DNA from: Galerina marginata
Taxonomy: Eukaryota; Basidiomycota; Agaricomycetes; Agaricales; Galerinaceae
Length of the DNA stretch: 64,000 nt
Reading direction: 5' to 3'
Assembly: GCA_023014335.1 (NCBI GenBank)
Contig: JAECYW010000010.1
Span: 744,001 to 808,000 of the forward strand
Shown: positions 1 to 11,324 of the stretch, piece by piece
Layout of the letters: every line of letters begins with the position of its first letter
How positions within the stretch are numbered: the stretch's first letter is position 1
The notes under the pieces: generated by a model
The model's input: the letters and a program-made list of their open reading frames with translations, nothing else
What the model was told of the DNA's origin: nothing
The model's database searches: none
Position numbers and translations under genes: made by a program

Positions 1-22
1 AAAACATCACTTCCGGTCTTAG

Positions 23-370
23 GTATTAGATGTCGCACAAGCATTGGTGAATCTGTTGACACGACCTCAACATTCTAAAACCATCAACCTCCCTGGACCG
101 TCTACCTTGACCTATCAATATCTCCTTGACGTTGTATCTTCAGTGACACTTCAGCCCCCCTCTCGAGCCCCCGTCCTGCCGAAGGCTGTCGCCACTCTCC
201 TTTCTAAATTGGGTCAGAATGCGTGGTGGCCAACACTCAGCCCTGATGAAGTGACGAGAAGATATATCGACGATGCGGATGTCCCCGGAGATTGGGATGC
301 CGTTGGCGTTCAGCCATCCGAAATAGAGACCCATGCGATCACGTACCTTCGCCGTTATCGTTCTGCGTGA
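23..370 (+). CDS. NDUFA9: NADH:ubiquinone oxidoreductase 39/40 kDa subunit (NDUFA9 type), 3' end only
   Basis: Last exon of a gene that begins before the window. The exon opens after a TTAG acceptor ending at 22 and reads without a stop to TGA at 368-370. The text DVAQALVNLL, then LPGPSTLTYQYLL and WWPTLSPDEVTRRYIDD, matches the C-terminal part of the NDUFA9/NUO-40 accessory subunit of mitochondrial complex I, an atypical short-chain dehydrogenase fold that holds NADPH. The Rossmann part lies upstream and is not visible. The assignment rests on the conserved C-terminal pattern (a PD/S-D-E-hydrophobic block, then a terminal YLRRYRS). Its downstream neighbour TOM22 is convergent. Confidence 0.8.
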   Translation, partial: VLDVAQALVNLLTRPQHSKTINLPGPSTLTYQYLLDVVSSVTLQPPSRAPVLPKAVATLLSKLGQNAWWPTLSPDEVTRRYIDDADVPGDWDAVGVQPSEIETHAITYLRRYRSA

Positions 371-840
371 GTGGGATTAGCACGCTCTTGGTTCCATTCG
401 GCAACTGATTTTTCTCGTGAATTAGGGAGAATTTCGTGCGACCCGTTATCTTCCCAGCTCGGCCGTCACCCGTCATTGTAAGTCCCGCTTACGAGAAACT
501 TTTGACGCTGAATTAACGTGGTTATTTCGGTAGGCTGAAGAATATTAGCGTAGAACTAGGCTGGTTCTTATTATTAGAATAATAAGCTTGAAATTTTGAA
601 AGTTGTGCCTGGGAGAGTAACTGTTGCAGACATTGAAGCTTGCGCAGCAGATGGTACGTCGTGGCAGCTAAGATCCCACACATGGAGTGAAGGCACACAT
701 GGGGGTGTCATAAAAAAAGGGACGAGTGGAGGTTGCAGCTTGCGGCCAAGGGCCAGCCATGAGAACTGAATACAGATTCTGGTCGATAAAGTAAGGTAAT
801 ATAAAAGTCATATGTGGGTTGCCCTGTAAACGGTCTAACT
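371..840. other. Convergent 3' intergenic region
   Basis: Lies between the stop codons of the complex I subunit (+) and TOM22 (-). It should carry both 3' UTRs and poly(A) sites. It is AT-rich around 540-600. No open frame with coding character and no RNA gene was seen. Confidence 0.5.
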
Positions 841-1337
841 TCAGAAGCCAGGTGGGACGAGGGCTTTTGGTTGACTTGGATCCAAGCCAGGTGGGCCCAA
901 CATCTGAGAAAGAATATGGTAGGGTCAGTAAACAAGTAGCAAGATAATGCAAAGAACTGGCCTGTTGGGTCCCTTGATGTTGTTCATACAACTCCTTCTC
1001 CTGCGCAACGGCTTTGGCTTCGTCTTCGACAACGAGCGCTAGTGGGAGGCCCACGAGCAGGGCAGACGTGGTGACAACCCAGACAATGTTTCCAATTATT
1101 TTTGAGCCATTTTTAACGAATGATGCAGCCTTGGAAATGCGAGTGACGATGTTGTGGCGCGTGGTGGGTGGAACAATGTCCTTGAGGGCGACGACGCGGT
1201 CGATGAAGGACTCTTCTACCGAGGCGTCCGACTCGACAGATGAGAGGGAGACGGAGCTGGACGTCCGTGACGACGAGGAGGAGGCATAGGGCTGACGCGT
1301 GCACGTCCTTCTCCTCGACAATTTCAACTTTGACCAT
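841..1337 (-). CDS. TOM22: Mitochondrial import receptor subunit Tom22
   Basis: Tom22 is the central receptor and organiser of the TOM complex in the mitochondrial outer membrane. Start MVKVEIVEEKD at 1337; a serine-rich acidic cytosolic part; then the conserved block ALKDIVPPTTRHNI, the membrane segment IVWVVTTSALLVGLPLALVV and EDEAKAVAQEKEL. The last exon (903-841) reads MLGPPGLDPSQPKALVPPGF, the typical Tom22 tail. Total about 145 residues, normal for fungi. Two oddities: the frame shifts by one base at a GGG run (1289-1291; C insertion on the coding strand), and the intron 904-961 only fits with a GC..AG splice pair. The 257 bp to the divergent transcription factor gene is a shared promoter region. 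Family call is firm; the exact N-terminal junction is not. Confidence 0.88.
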
Positions 1338-1537
1338 GATGATGTGTGAGGTGTGAACGTGTGTGACCGAAAATGGACGGTGACTGTGTGTGACTGTGAG
1401 GCGAACTCGGTACCGGTGCGCAGGGTCATCATGCATCGGATCCGGAGATAATTGCTGAGGTAATAAAATGTAACAGATTGTGTTGTCCCTGCAGGCTGCT
1501 TGCTTGTGCTTGGCTCTGTCCATTCATCGAATCATCC

Positions 1538-1545
1538 TATATATA
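1538..1545 (+). promoter_or_regulatory. Possible TATA box
   Basis: TATATATA lies about 50 bp upstream of the Zn2Cys6 gene start (1595), inside the divergent spacer shared with TOM22. Position is plausible for a short-leader fungal promoter; no transcript evidence. Confidence 0.35.
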
Positions 1546-1594
1546 CCTGACCGCTCTGACTGACTATTAAAGCTAATCCTCCCCCGGGTCTGTC

Positions 1595-4500
1595 ATGCAG
1601 CACGACATTCACTACCCAAATCATGGTGCTTCCCCTCAGCAACAAGGTCCGTTTTTTATTCCTTCGTCTTCCGGCTGCCGTTGAACCTTCTTAGGCCTTG
1701 TCTTGCCCACACCATCAATGCAGAACCAGATGCACGAGCTCGCAAAGACACTGCCACCTCCACGAAAACAGAACACTGCCTGCGATGCCTGCAGGTCCGT
1801 TTATCAGATCGGAACAACGGAATATTTTACAGATTCCCATCCAGGTCGCGAAAGGTGAAGTGCAATCGAATGGCCGGGCAGGACAAGGTATGGCCCTTCT
1901 CCACACTCCTTGTTTTATCGCTTGTTTATCACTTTCCTCAACTACCCAGTGTCAGGTACCTATTCCACAACAGCTCACTTTTGCACACTGGTACTTACAG
2001 GGAAGCGCAGCATTGTTTATCCAAGAACTATCCTTGCACGTATGACTGGTTTCGAAATATTCACCAGCTTTGCACTCAATTTTCTGTAGGCACTACGTCC
2101 AACAAGCCACTAGCGAAAAGAAACGAAGTAATGCTGTAAGCCGGCGACCAAGACATCTAAGTTCCGCTAGTTCAAAGTATGTTGGACTCTTTTCTCTGGC
2201 CTTGTCAACGGAACCGTCTCAGTGGCGGTGACAACCCCGTGGACGCTACAAGGTGTTGTATTCTGCTCTATATTGACCATTCCTGTCCAGTCCGTCATCC
2301 CCTGCTCCGCCGCCGAAATAGTATGACCCATGTTTTATTTGTTCACAATTCGGCCGTACATACTCATTGCATGGTTATCTGGTTTCAGTGTGTCTCCCAT
2401 TCCAGAAATTCCGTCTTCTCCGTCCATCGGAGGCCAATCGAAATGTACCCCTTATGGTACGGTATGGCTTCTGTCCACCAATCACATTGACCACACCGAC
2501 GCGAGATGTGTTGCGCTTTTTTTTTGCGCAACCAGATCAACCGAGGTATGAATATCACGGATATGTTTTTACAATAACTCAAATTTGTACCCATGTGCCA
2601 GCGAACCAATGGCATTTTCTGCAAACCATATCAGCTCGCCTTATGACGCTTGGGGCGAGCTAGCATCAAAATTAGAGGATGAGAAATTTAGATCAGAGTA
2701 TGTTCATCTTTCTCACAGTTAAGATTTTTCGCTACGATTGTCGCCCTCCGAGGCTTTACTATCCTTTCTCGCGAATGACCACTCTGGCTCATTTCAAAAC
2801 CAATCTTCTAGCTTTTCTGACATTGTTTCGGCTTCCAGCGCAATCTTTTCATCTGACATAAATTTTTCATACTTATTTCAGGTTCGCGTTGGACCTCGTG
2901 GAGGTCTTCTTTCAGATAGTACATACGCGGCTTCCCCTCCTTAATCCCGAACAATTCCGGGCACGTCTGCAATTATTACCTTCATCGATACAGAACGCAC
3001 CGCCGCTACATCCTGCTCTAGTAGCAACTGTTCTTGCATGGGGTACTAAATTTTCTGAACATCCTCTTCTCGTAGCAGACCGACGACGCCCGGGTGGGCA
3101 AAGCCTGTTAGCCAAAACTCTCATTGATCGGGCGCGAGACCTTGCGGAAGCTTTGAAAGTACACCGCATTCCCTCGTCCGATCATGTGGTCATTGCACTG
3201 TTAATTGAACCACTCCAAAATCGTGAGTTTTTGATATCATATTAAAAGCCGTTATTATTAATCTCTTCCACGTTGCAGAAAATCCGGATGACCCCAATGG
3301 TAAATCATTGTCAAGAAATAAGCCATGTTTATACCTAATAGGTGATTAGGATTCCACGGATTCTGGTTGACCTCAGCCACGCGCCATCTGCTTGATCTTG
3401 GGGTATGTATACGCTACTATCCACCCTACACTCCTCGCGTCCGTCAACATCTCAATAACCGACATGTCATTCAATGCAGATCAATCACAAATCTGTGATG
3501 GCGAATATTCAAGACCCAGAAAGTCGTGGGACTATGATTTTTGCCTGGTGGATGACTTGCATCAGCGACGCGTATGCCTCGGCTTATTACCGAAGAAAAC
3601 CTGTTCTCGATGATGATGACTACGACATCGATTTTTATACTGTCGACCCAGTTAATTCTGACATGCTGGACGGACAAGGCCCGACGCCTTCTCCTAGGGA
3701 ACAATTAGAGGTACGGCCTCCTTTATTAGCTTGACCGGATAGGACATATGACAGACCACATTACGGTTTTCTTTTTGCAGTTTCTGGTATGTTACATACA
3801 TCTGCACCGCGCTCGGCAATCTTCTGACCGTATTAACATCTTTGATAGGGATATTATCGGGCAGCACATTCCCTCGCACGTACAGCGCGCCAGATGTCAC
3901 GGCAATTATGGAGACCAGCCACCGATTCTGAAGGCATTTCATTTGATAATTTGTGCACCTTTGCGAAAGCGTTGACCGAATGGAGAGATCAGTACCTCAA
4001 CTTGGTCGGCGTTCCCAGTAATTTTGAAGGCGAATGGGATTTCGTTTCTGTGGGTATCATAATATTCATCCTGTCAACCCGCGCTTAATTTGCGTCCAGG
4101 CCGTATCTTCTTGTTCCAGCGATGCTACCTATCACGTCATGTGGATTATCCTATTTAATGCTTTGGACGATTTTGGCGTTAAGGAACTAAATGCGGCCAC
4201 GAACCTTCTTCATAATCACTCGGAGATTGATGCGGCCAAGCGGAAAGTAGCGGACGAGGCTCTGCACGGAGCACTACGCATCGCGGGGCTTGCAGGTGTC
4301 CTGACATCGAACGGCTATCTTGTAAGTGGCCACCTAGAAGTTCATTTCTACCTTATTTTAAACTTTCATAGCGATTGGATCCGGCGGTCATGCACATTAG
4401 CTGCATACTCGCAGGCACGTTGCTCGCCAGGCTTGGGCGACCGGAAGTTTCAAATTGCATTGCTGGTCTGAAGCAGTACAGCTACGCGTACGAGGAGGCC

Positions 4501-4837
4501 GGAGACCAGGCAAACGAGATGGGCCGCCTTTTTAACAGGGTGCGTCTGGGTGAGCAGGAGCTCAATCATATGGCGTCTGCTGCTCCACGCGTCGCGGGGT
4601 CATCGTCGTCATCATCACCGCATAGTCCACACTCGCATCATGGACATGCGATGGCTGTGGACGACCCGATGCAAAGTAGAACGAATGGATCACCACATGT
4701 ACGTTATAGCCCCTTGGTTTCGGATATGGCGATCGTGCATCCTCTCTGGTTTTCGCCGTCATGCTGACTTCGTTCTCTAGTCCAGCTTTTCCTCGACAGC
4801 AGGCAGTTTCTCAAAGCCATCCATTTACGGACAATAA
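1595..4837 (+). CDS. Zn2Cys6 fungal-type transcription factor
   Basis: Nuclear sequence-specific regulator. Splicing about a dozen short introns gives an N-terminal binuclear zinc cluster at residues 47-76, CDACRSRKVKC then DKCQHC then LSKNYPC, with all six cysteines in the C-x2-C-x6-C-x8-C-x2-C-x6-C spacing. A basic stretch HYVQQATSEKKRS follows, then a proline/serine linker and the fungal transcription factor middle homology region, with blocks FALDLVEVFFQIVHTRLPLL, HGFWLTSATRHLLDLG and MIFAWWMTCISDAYASAYYR. The tail is a Ser/His-rich stretch ending SIYGQ before TAA 4835-4837. An intron of about 184 nt (2698-2881) is longer than the others. All cluster exons join in frame. Target genes cannot be read from sequence; no metabolic cluster surrounds it. 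Confidence 0.85.
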
Positions 4838-5845
4838 ACCCACATCGACTGCCCCCAGACCAGATCGGGAGGCTCGCTATAATTTATCAACGTCTTGATA
4901 CCTTGTTGCTTGACATTGCTTCTGCTTTCCGGCAGGATCCAGTCTATTTCCGCCCTTTTTTGTTTTAGTTCTTTTCCGTCTTGTTTGCGGTCCGTCTTGG
5001 CCTCTTTTTCTGGTTTTCTTGTTCTGGCATTCCTAACTCCATTTAATTCTTGACATCTCACTTGTTCTTTCATTTCATCTTGTTGTCTTGGTTATTCACT
5101 TCACTACTTTCATTGTTTTCACTACTATTTACCTGCTCTGGGCAGGACGGACGGTACTTGTAGTCTGTACGTAGATGAGAGAAACAAAAATTCCTACCAC
5201 ACCATGTAGGATCGATAGACTCTTTCCCCCACCACTTTCTCAATAGGCAGTAGCAAATTGTAATGTAGTATCCTCTGCTTGTCAGCGCTGAAGAATCCCG
5301 GCGCCTAGAATACAAAGTTCAATCACTGCTTTGAATGACCTCGAAGAAGAGCCAGATGTGTATTGGACAAGAATAAGAATAGCCGACAAGCCTAAGCCCC
5401 ACGGTCATTTTGATCGCTTCAACGAATCAGAACACAATCTTGACTTCTTATTTGCACAACATTTGCCTCTAATCATCTGCATGCAAGCAAGAAACTAGCT
5501 AGATCGCGCTCCTTTTCCGGTCATTCGAGTATCTGCAGCTGAACCTCTCGTGGCCATGCTTCGAGCCCGTTGTCTGTGGTGCACTCCGAAGTGTCAACCC
5601 GCTCAGATCTTTGTCGCTTCTCGTCTGCTTCAAATGTGTTTCCTTTTATTCCGCAACCCATGTCGAGGGACGACCTCGCCGACTGTGTCCTGGCCGACAC
5701 AGGATCTTTCTACATGAGCGCCTGGATTTCCATTTCTACTTCAACACCATTTCTCCGTGCTGCAACACTAGGACGAGATTGTCCTGCAAGCACAATATAT
5801 TGAGGTCTTCCATGCGACCACCAAAGTCTGCAGTGCCCCAGTGAC
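4838..5845. other. Intergenic, no supported gene
   Basis: About 1 kb downstream of the zinc-cluster gene. The first part is T-rich (4970-5110). A short frame opens at an ATG near 5555 (MLRARCLWCTPKCQPAQ) and resembles a mitochondrial leader, but no downstream exon could be joined, so no gene is called. Confidence 0.4.
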
Positions 5846-6395
5846 ATGGCTGTTACTAGTACTACGCCTACAGGGTCATTCCAACCTCTCCGTGCTCCAA
5901 CCCCAAGTCCCCCACACCTCTTTGTCGACAAGCCCGAAGAAAGGAGCCCCCGAGTGGATTGAGGCTCTAAATGTGGCCTCAGTACGCTTTTTCAGTCTTT
6001 GGGAGGGTATGTATGAGTTTACGCGAATTCCTATTGAAGACCCATTTTGAACAAGTTGACGACGGCGTATTTCGGCTGCAGCAACACATGCCGCTAGTTC
6101 CAATGAACGATGGACGGTCCATTAAAAGGGGTTCTCGTCCAAAGAGAGGCCGTTTAGGAGAGTCGCCCAGGTATCTTACGAGACTTCAGAGGTTGGAATG
6201 TCTACTCTCGACTTGTCCTTATTGCTGATCAATCAGATTATTAGAGGGAGCTTATGGGATGACCTGGAAGTCATCTACCGGTATGGTGTTGTCCATGGTG
6301 ACATTATCGTTTCGAACAGGTACCCGCCCATCCTTGATTGATTTCGCGCCGTCTTCTTCGCACAAATGCAAAGGGCCTCACTTTTTGTGGTGAGC
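5846..6395 (+). pseudogene. Broken kinase-like gene remnant
   Basis: An ATG at 5846 starts MAVTSTTPTGSFQPLRAP, and the frame then breaks at a CCCCC run (5947-5951). Dropping one C continues as ERSPEWIEALNVASVRFF to a GTATGT donor. Downstream, around 6255-6320, one frame reads LWDDLEVIYRYGVVHGDI..SN, like the catalytic loop of small fungal kinase-like proteins (HGD in place of HRD, followed by N). After one more base shift comes LIDFAPSSSHKCKG, like the metal-binding DFG region. The glycine loop and lysine were not found and the frames do not join, so I treat it as a remnant. An error-ridden live gene is the alternative. Confidence 0.28.
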
Positions 6396-7478
6396 TTGTT
6401 CATACAAGGGAATGATAATTTCTTGGAATGTTCTTTGTGGTTTGTTCGAGCCTGTTGATAACTTCACTGAATTGTTGTTGAACAGTGACTAGGTTTTGCT
6501 CAATTTCAACTTTAAGAAACCGAGCACTTTCAAAATACCATGGACCTATTGTAATGACAGTCAGGTTGAGGTATTCGAATCCCTTGACCCAGTATCTCAT
6601 TCACCAGATGACACATTCTTATTCTTGACACCCCAATTTAGATAACCACGCCACGCAACTGGCCGCCATACCACCCCTCCTAAGTTTCCGACCGTCGGTA
6701 ACCAATTTTTAATACTGTTCCAAGGTTAACTGATTGTCACAATGAGCTTGAATAGCCGTACTTGTCTTTTACTTTGGCTCCCCGCATACAATTAAACGAT
6801 TCATCAACTCAGAGATGTACAACGCGCTCGTGGGGACGCCGGCAAGGACTGGAAACTATATTCGCCAGATGCCATTCCCGGGCCCGAACTCAAACGCAGG
6901 ATGGACCAAACCATGGATACGCTCATTTCTGACGATGATGGTGTCCATTTCTTGATCGTCATTGCGTGTGTCGAAGTATAAGACCGCATTCCCTCAGGCC
7001 CTGTACCTTCACTGTTCAGAAAGTGCAAGCGAGGTTGCTAGATTCACCGGGCTGATCAACCTGAGCTGGGCATGGGACGGGCAGGAAATGATTGGGATAA
7101 GTAGGGGTGTGTTACAATTTTAGTTTAGGTTTACCTGTTCTTGAAATCGACGTCCAGTAGGCTTTGGAAGCAAAAGCCAAGGAGTTGTAGAATGCCTCAA
7201 CTTGGAACGTCAAGTCTTTCCATTAGCACGAGAGAGAAGAGACTCCGTTTTATTCAAGGTTGCAGTAGTATTTATCCTAGAGGTCGAGTTGAGCGTGATA
7301 TTTGGAATTCTCAGCAGTATCACGAAGTCTGCCTACATGGAAGCGCTCGACGTCCAGTTGTGGTCGATCCAGTATTCACACAAGGGCCAAAAGGGTATAA
7401 TACCCTCTTCACATATACCATCATCTCATCTTGGCCAAGTTCGCACCCCCAAAGGTCTTCAGTTGGAAATAGTCCAGC
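6396..7478. other. Gene-poor stretch with coding-like fragments
   Basis: Upstream of TSC10. Two consecutive plus-strand fragments look protein-like: around 6806-6970 (contains WKLYSPDAIPGPELKRRMDQ) and, one frame over, 6970-7110 (contains ARFTGLINLSWAWDGQEMIG). I recognise neither and cannot join them into a gene. The remainder shows nothing supportable. Confidence 0.3.
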
Positions 7479-8752
7479 ATGTTTGGCCTTTTTTCGCAAA
7501 AGTGGAACCCTGACGGAAAGGTGAGCAACCTGGTCATCGTGGCGGAGAAACCAAACGAACTCGACGTTTTTGAATCCAGCACGTTTACATTACAGGTGGC
7601 AGTTCTGGACTAGGGTTATCGCTGGCACAAGTTTTGGCACAAAAAGGTGCTCACGTCTCTATCGTGGCACGGAACAAGGGAAAATTAGACAATGCGCTCG
7701 CGACAATCGAGGTGGGTATTCGACTTGGCGTACTTTCGTCCTGTTTGTGTTATCTCACTTTCGCCGTAGAAACTACGTGTCAATCCTTCTCAAATATTCA
7801 AAACTTATTCCCTTGCGCTGGATTCTGGCCCCGCGGCAGTTAAAGCCCTTGAATTGGTTTGTGAGGCCCATGGGGGAGAGGTTCCTGATGCGGTGTTTGC
7901 TTGTGCTGGAAGCTCGAAGCCCATGTTCTTCGTGGAGATGACAGAAAGTGATCTGGTGGATGGGATGACAAATGGTTATTGGATCCAGGCATGGACAGCA
8001 TGGGTGATTATCCTTTTTGTCGGATTTACTTCATCATGCTTATTAAAACAGGCCGCGGCGAAGAAGATGGTCAGTGAACATAAGAAAGGGGCAAAAATTA
8101 TTTTAGTCTCCTCCACGCTTGGGTATATGTCTTTCCTTGGTTGGGCCTCTTATTCTCCTGCAAAACATGCTCTACGAGGTATGTTGTGCACGAACATTGT
8201 CTTTTTGTCTGGACCTGATTGGTACTTAATTTCAGGACTTGCTGACACCCTTCATTCCGAGCTGATGTTATATGGCATTGGTGTACACATTTACTTCCCG
8301 GCTACGATGTATACTCCTGGATACGACGAAGAGAACAAGACAAAACCAGAAATTGTGAAAAAAATCGAGAGCACCGACGAGGGTGTGACGGCCGATCAGG
8401 CAGCCCAGGCTCTTTACAATGGTCAGTTAATTTCTTCCCCCTCATTGCCCTGTTTTGTATTGACACAGCACTAGGCGTCGCGAATGGACATGTTCACATT
8501 ACCGGTGATCTTATAACCAGCTTCTTCAGCGCTTCGACGAGAGGTGCTGTCCCTAGGCGCAACTGGCTTCTCGAGGGGCTATATGACATGGTGGCTTTTG
8601 TGCGTCTCTCATTCGCCTTCTTATTTCAGTTTGGCCTGATTTTGCGATTCCAGATTGCAATTCCCATTTGGCGGTCTTCCGTAGACAAGCAGGTGCTTGC
8701 TCATGTCGAGGAACATCAACAGTACCTCGCCAGCAAAGGGTTCTTCTTGTAA
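7479..8752 (+). CDS. TSC10: 3-ketodihydrosphingosine reductase
   Basis: Short-chain dehydrogenase that reduces 3-ketosphinganine to dihydrosphingosine with NADPH, the second step of sphingolipid synthesis at the ER. Exon 1 (MFGLFSQKWNPDGK) joins exon 2 at 7580 reading HVYITGGSSGLGLSLAQ, the TGxxxGxG cofactor motif. Later blocks are VFACAGSSKPMFF (Tsc10-type FxCAG), ILVSSTLGYMSFLGWASYSP with the catalytic Tyr-x3-Lys in YSPAK, and GVHIYFPATMYTPGYDEENK. Near the C terminus is a hydrophobic stretch, MVAFVRLSFAFLFQFGLI, which would anchor it in the ER membrane. That stretch overlaps a possible 54-nt in-frame intron, so its retention is uncertain. TAA at 8750-8752. All exons join without frame damage. 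Confidence 0.9.
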
Positions 8753-11324
8753 GACCACCGCGATCGAGGAATTTTGTGAGGTACTCTATACCTAGATAAT
8801 ATCATACCATTTGCATCCACTGGTGAGTGAGACACCTAGCTGAAATCTATAATAGATGACTGGTCCTGTCGAGTTACACCCTCGTCCCAGGCTCTTAAAA
8901 TTACCGGGCAGGTTGTAATTAAGCGCCGCGGCTCTCCGGCCCGTTCCACCAGCGCCTGCGAGTGTCTCTGACAACTTCGACTCTAACTTTCGTCCCAGCA
9001 AAGACAATTCTTCAGTGAATTTATCTGAAACGGCACGCTTGGGTTTATTTCAAAATCTCAGCCTGCTTAGTCGAATGAGCAACTGGACTTCTGCATCATG
9101 CTTGGTCACTTCGTGATGCTTTTGTGCTGCAAGGACTCTACAGTATTGGTGGGGAGCGCTTCGAGCAGGACAGCCTAGTCCACTGTACCCGACAAATACG
9201 TCTGCTAAAGCGCCTTCGGTGCGCCTACACGCTCACCAGCCTAAAATCATCCTCAGTCGGCCAGGCGAAAGGAGGAACTGAGGAGAGACAATGGTCTACA
9301 GACGTGTCGAGAGGCGCATCCCGAATACAGCCATGCAGTATGTACTTCCAGCCTTAGGAAGTCGCCAATGCCAGCTCCCCACATTTGCAGACTGCGAGTG
9401 CTCGGTCGACCACTTCCACTGGGCGACCACGTCCCACCGTCGTTGATGCGCTGGCCTGCGGTGAGGATTATGTCGGTCAGGCTCGTTGGAAGAGCGGGGG
9501 ACGATTCTGAAGCAGGCGACGATTTATAGGTCGCTGAAGCCTCTTCAGGGTTTTATTGTGCACGGCTTTTCGTCTCGAGGTGGTCCTCCATTCTTGTCAT
9601 GGAACATATGGGCGATACCTTGAAGAGCATGATCTCACTGCCTCAACGGCACGGATTCTGAAATGACAACTCCCAGTCTTGATTTGCTATTAACTCATCA
9701 TCTTCCGGACAGAGCTTATGGAAAGACTTCAAAGCCACTGACCGCCACCTCGGCGACCTCAGCAACATCTCCAACCGTCGCCCACGCAGGATTTGAATCT
9801 GAATCTCGCCTGCGCCTCATCGATTTCACGCACTCCTACGTCACTGCTCTCATGCGGCGGCCCTGGGCTGTGCGACGAGCTTATTTACGCACGCAAGTTC
9901 CTGCGTTTGAACAACGACGAGGACAAGAATGAATCATGATCTGGAAGAAGCTTTCTCGCAGCTCGGAGATGAGGCGTTCTGTAGACCTCGGATCTGGTTG
10001 GACTCTGCCGCAGTAAACGATTTCATGGACGTGGAACTTTGGGCTATGATACAATTATTCCAGCTATGTTTCGGATATTTATTGCCTGTGCGTGTACCTC
10101 TGGCTGATATGTACCTTTTTCTACTCCTTTTGCCGTTGAGGCACGGCGCTAGACTGCTTGATCGAGTTACAGTAAGCTTTCTGGGTTTCTCAGAAATCAC
10201 CGGCACAGTCGCAGTTATTTCATTTGTGTTTCGGGCATTCGTTGTATTTTTTTACCCTGACTGATACGTATCTTGTTCTGCTATTTACATTTTCTGTAGT
10301 GGGAGCACGACGTTTCATTAAAACAAGTGAGATTTCCTACTTGTTCTCTCAGATTGTCAGCATAGTAGCATTATTAGTACGTTTTCGAGCAACCGGCAAG
10401 ACTGATTTCATCGCGCAGCAGTAGGACACGCCGTTGAATTTTATGTAAACCAACCACGGTACTGCAATAATTACTACCTAGCTGTATACTATGACTCAGG
10501 TGGAACGAAGAATGGATATGGCAATGGAAATGAAAACAGTGGGGGGACATGCTGCGAACGACACTGAATGGTCCACTACCCAGCGTTTAGCCCCTCTTTA
10601 CGAGGGCGCTAGGCAAGAAGAAGAAACAAGGCCGATAAATTAAGGTATGGTGGAAGCTTGGACTGGACCGAATGGGATGAACATGCTGGTGAATGAGATG
10701 AAATTGAAATTGAAATGGGAGGATATGCATGGAGAGAACGAGAAAAAGAAAATCGTGATGCAAATGGGCGGGACTGTCTGTAAAGTGGAAGGAGGGGGGG
10801 GATGACGGAAGGACGTGGATGCTCGTACCCGAACGAACCGAAAGATGTGAAGTATGGCTATGGCACAATGCGAATAGGAATGTGGATGAAAATGGGGGGT
10901 GGTATGCAAGGTGGGTATCGGTGTCGGCGTCGGTATCGTTGTGGCATCGGTATCGTATCGAACGGTGGGACGTGAGGGGATGGACGAAAGTCTATGGCTA
11001 CTACATAATCCGTTCGAAAGGAAGCACCTTTTTGGGAAAAGGAAGGAAGGAAATGCATAAGGTCATGAACGAAAGACGAGACGCGTCAGAACATGAAACG
11101 AGAACAAGCGAAGTACATCACAGTCGCAAGGCGACTACAAAGCACATTGACACAGACATAGACAAGGGCACGTATGTTCGCGACAGTGCTTTGTTTTTTT
11201 TTTTTTGAGTAACCGAATGACGAAACGAAACTCGAGAAAAGAAGCAACCGTCCAAAACGAGCAGAAGCCTTCGACTCGGGGCAAGTACCCAGCAATGAGC
11301 ATTGAGCAGTGGGCAAGCCGACAA
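8753..11324. other. Long intergenic region, no supported gene
   Basis: Between TSC10 and the CENP-B-like gene (opposite strand). A short frame at 9663-9932 (MTTPSLDLLLTHHLPDRAYG) is followed by one at 9929-10264. Neither shows a known motif or believable splice junctions. From about 10500 to 11200 the plus strand is purine-rich and is probably the 3' flank of the minus-strand gene. Confidence 0.4.
10913..10961. repeat. Imperfect GGTATCG/GGTGTCG simple repeat
   Basis: A short array of imperfect GGTATCG, GGTGTCG and GGCGTCG units interrupted by TTGTGGCATC. Low-complexity, no function inferred. Confidence 0.5.

Noticed and set aside
1292..1304. Possible 13-nt GT..AG micro-intron in TOM22
   Set aside because: Far below the minimum size for splicing; one extra base in the neighbouring GGG run is simpler.
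9663..10264. Two consecutive plus-strand frames in the gap after TSC10
   Set aside because: No recognised domain, no convincing splice sites, and a stop/start overlap that looks accidental.
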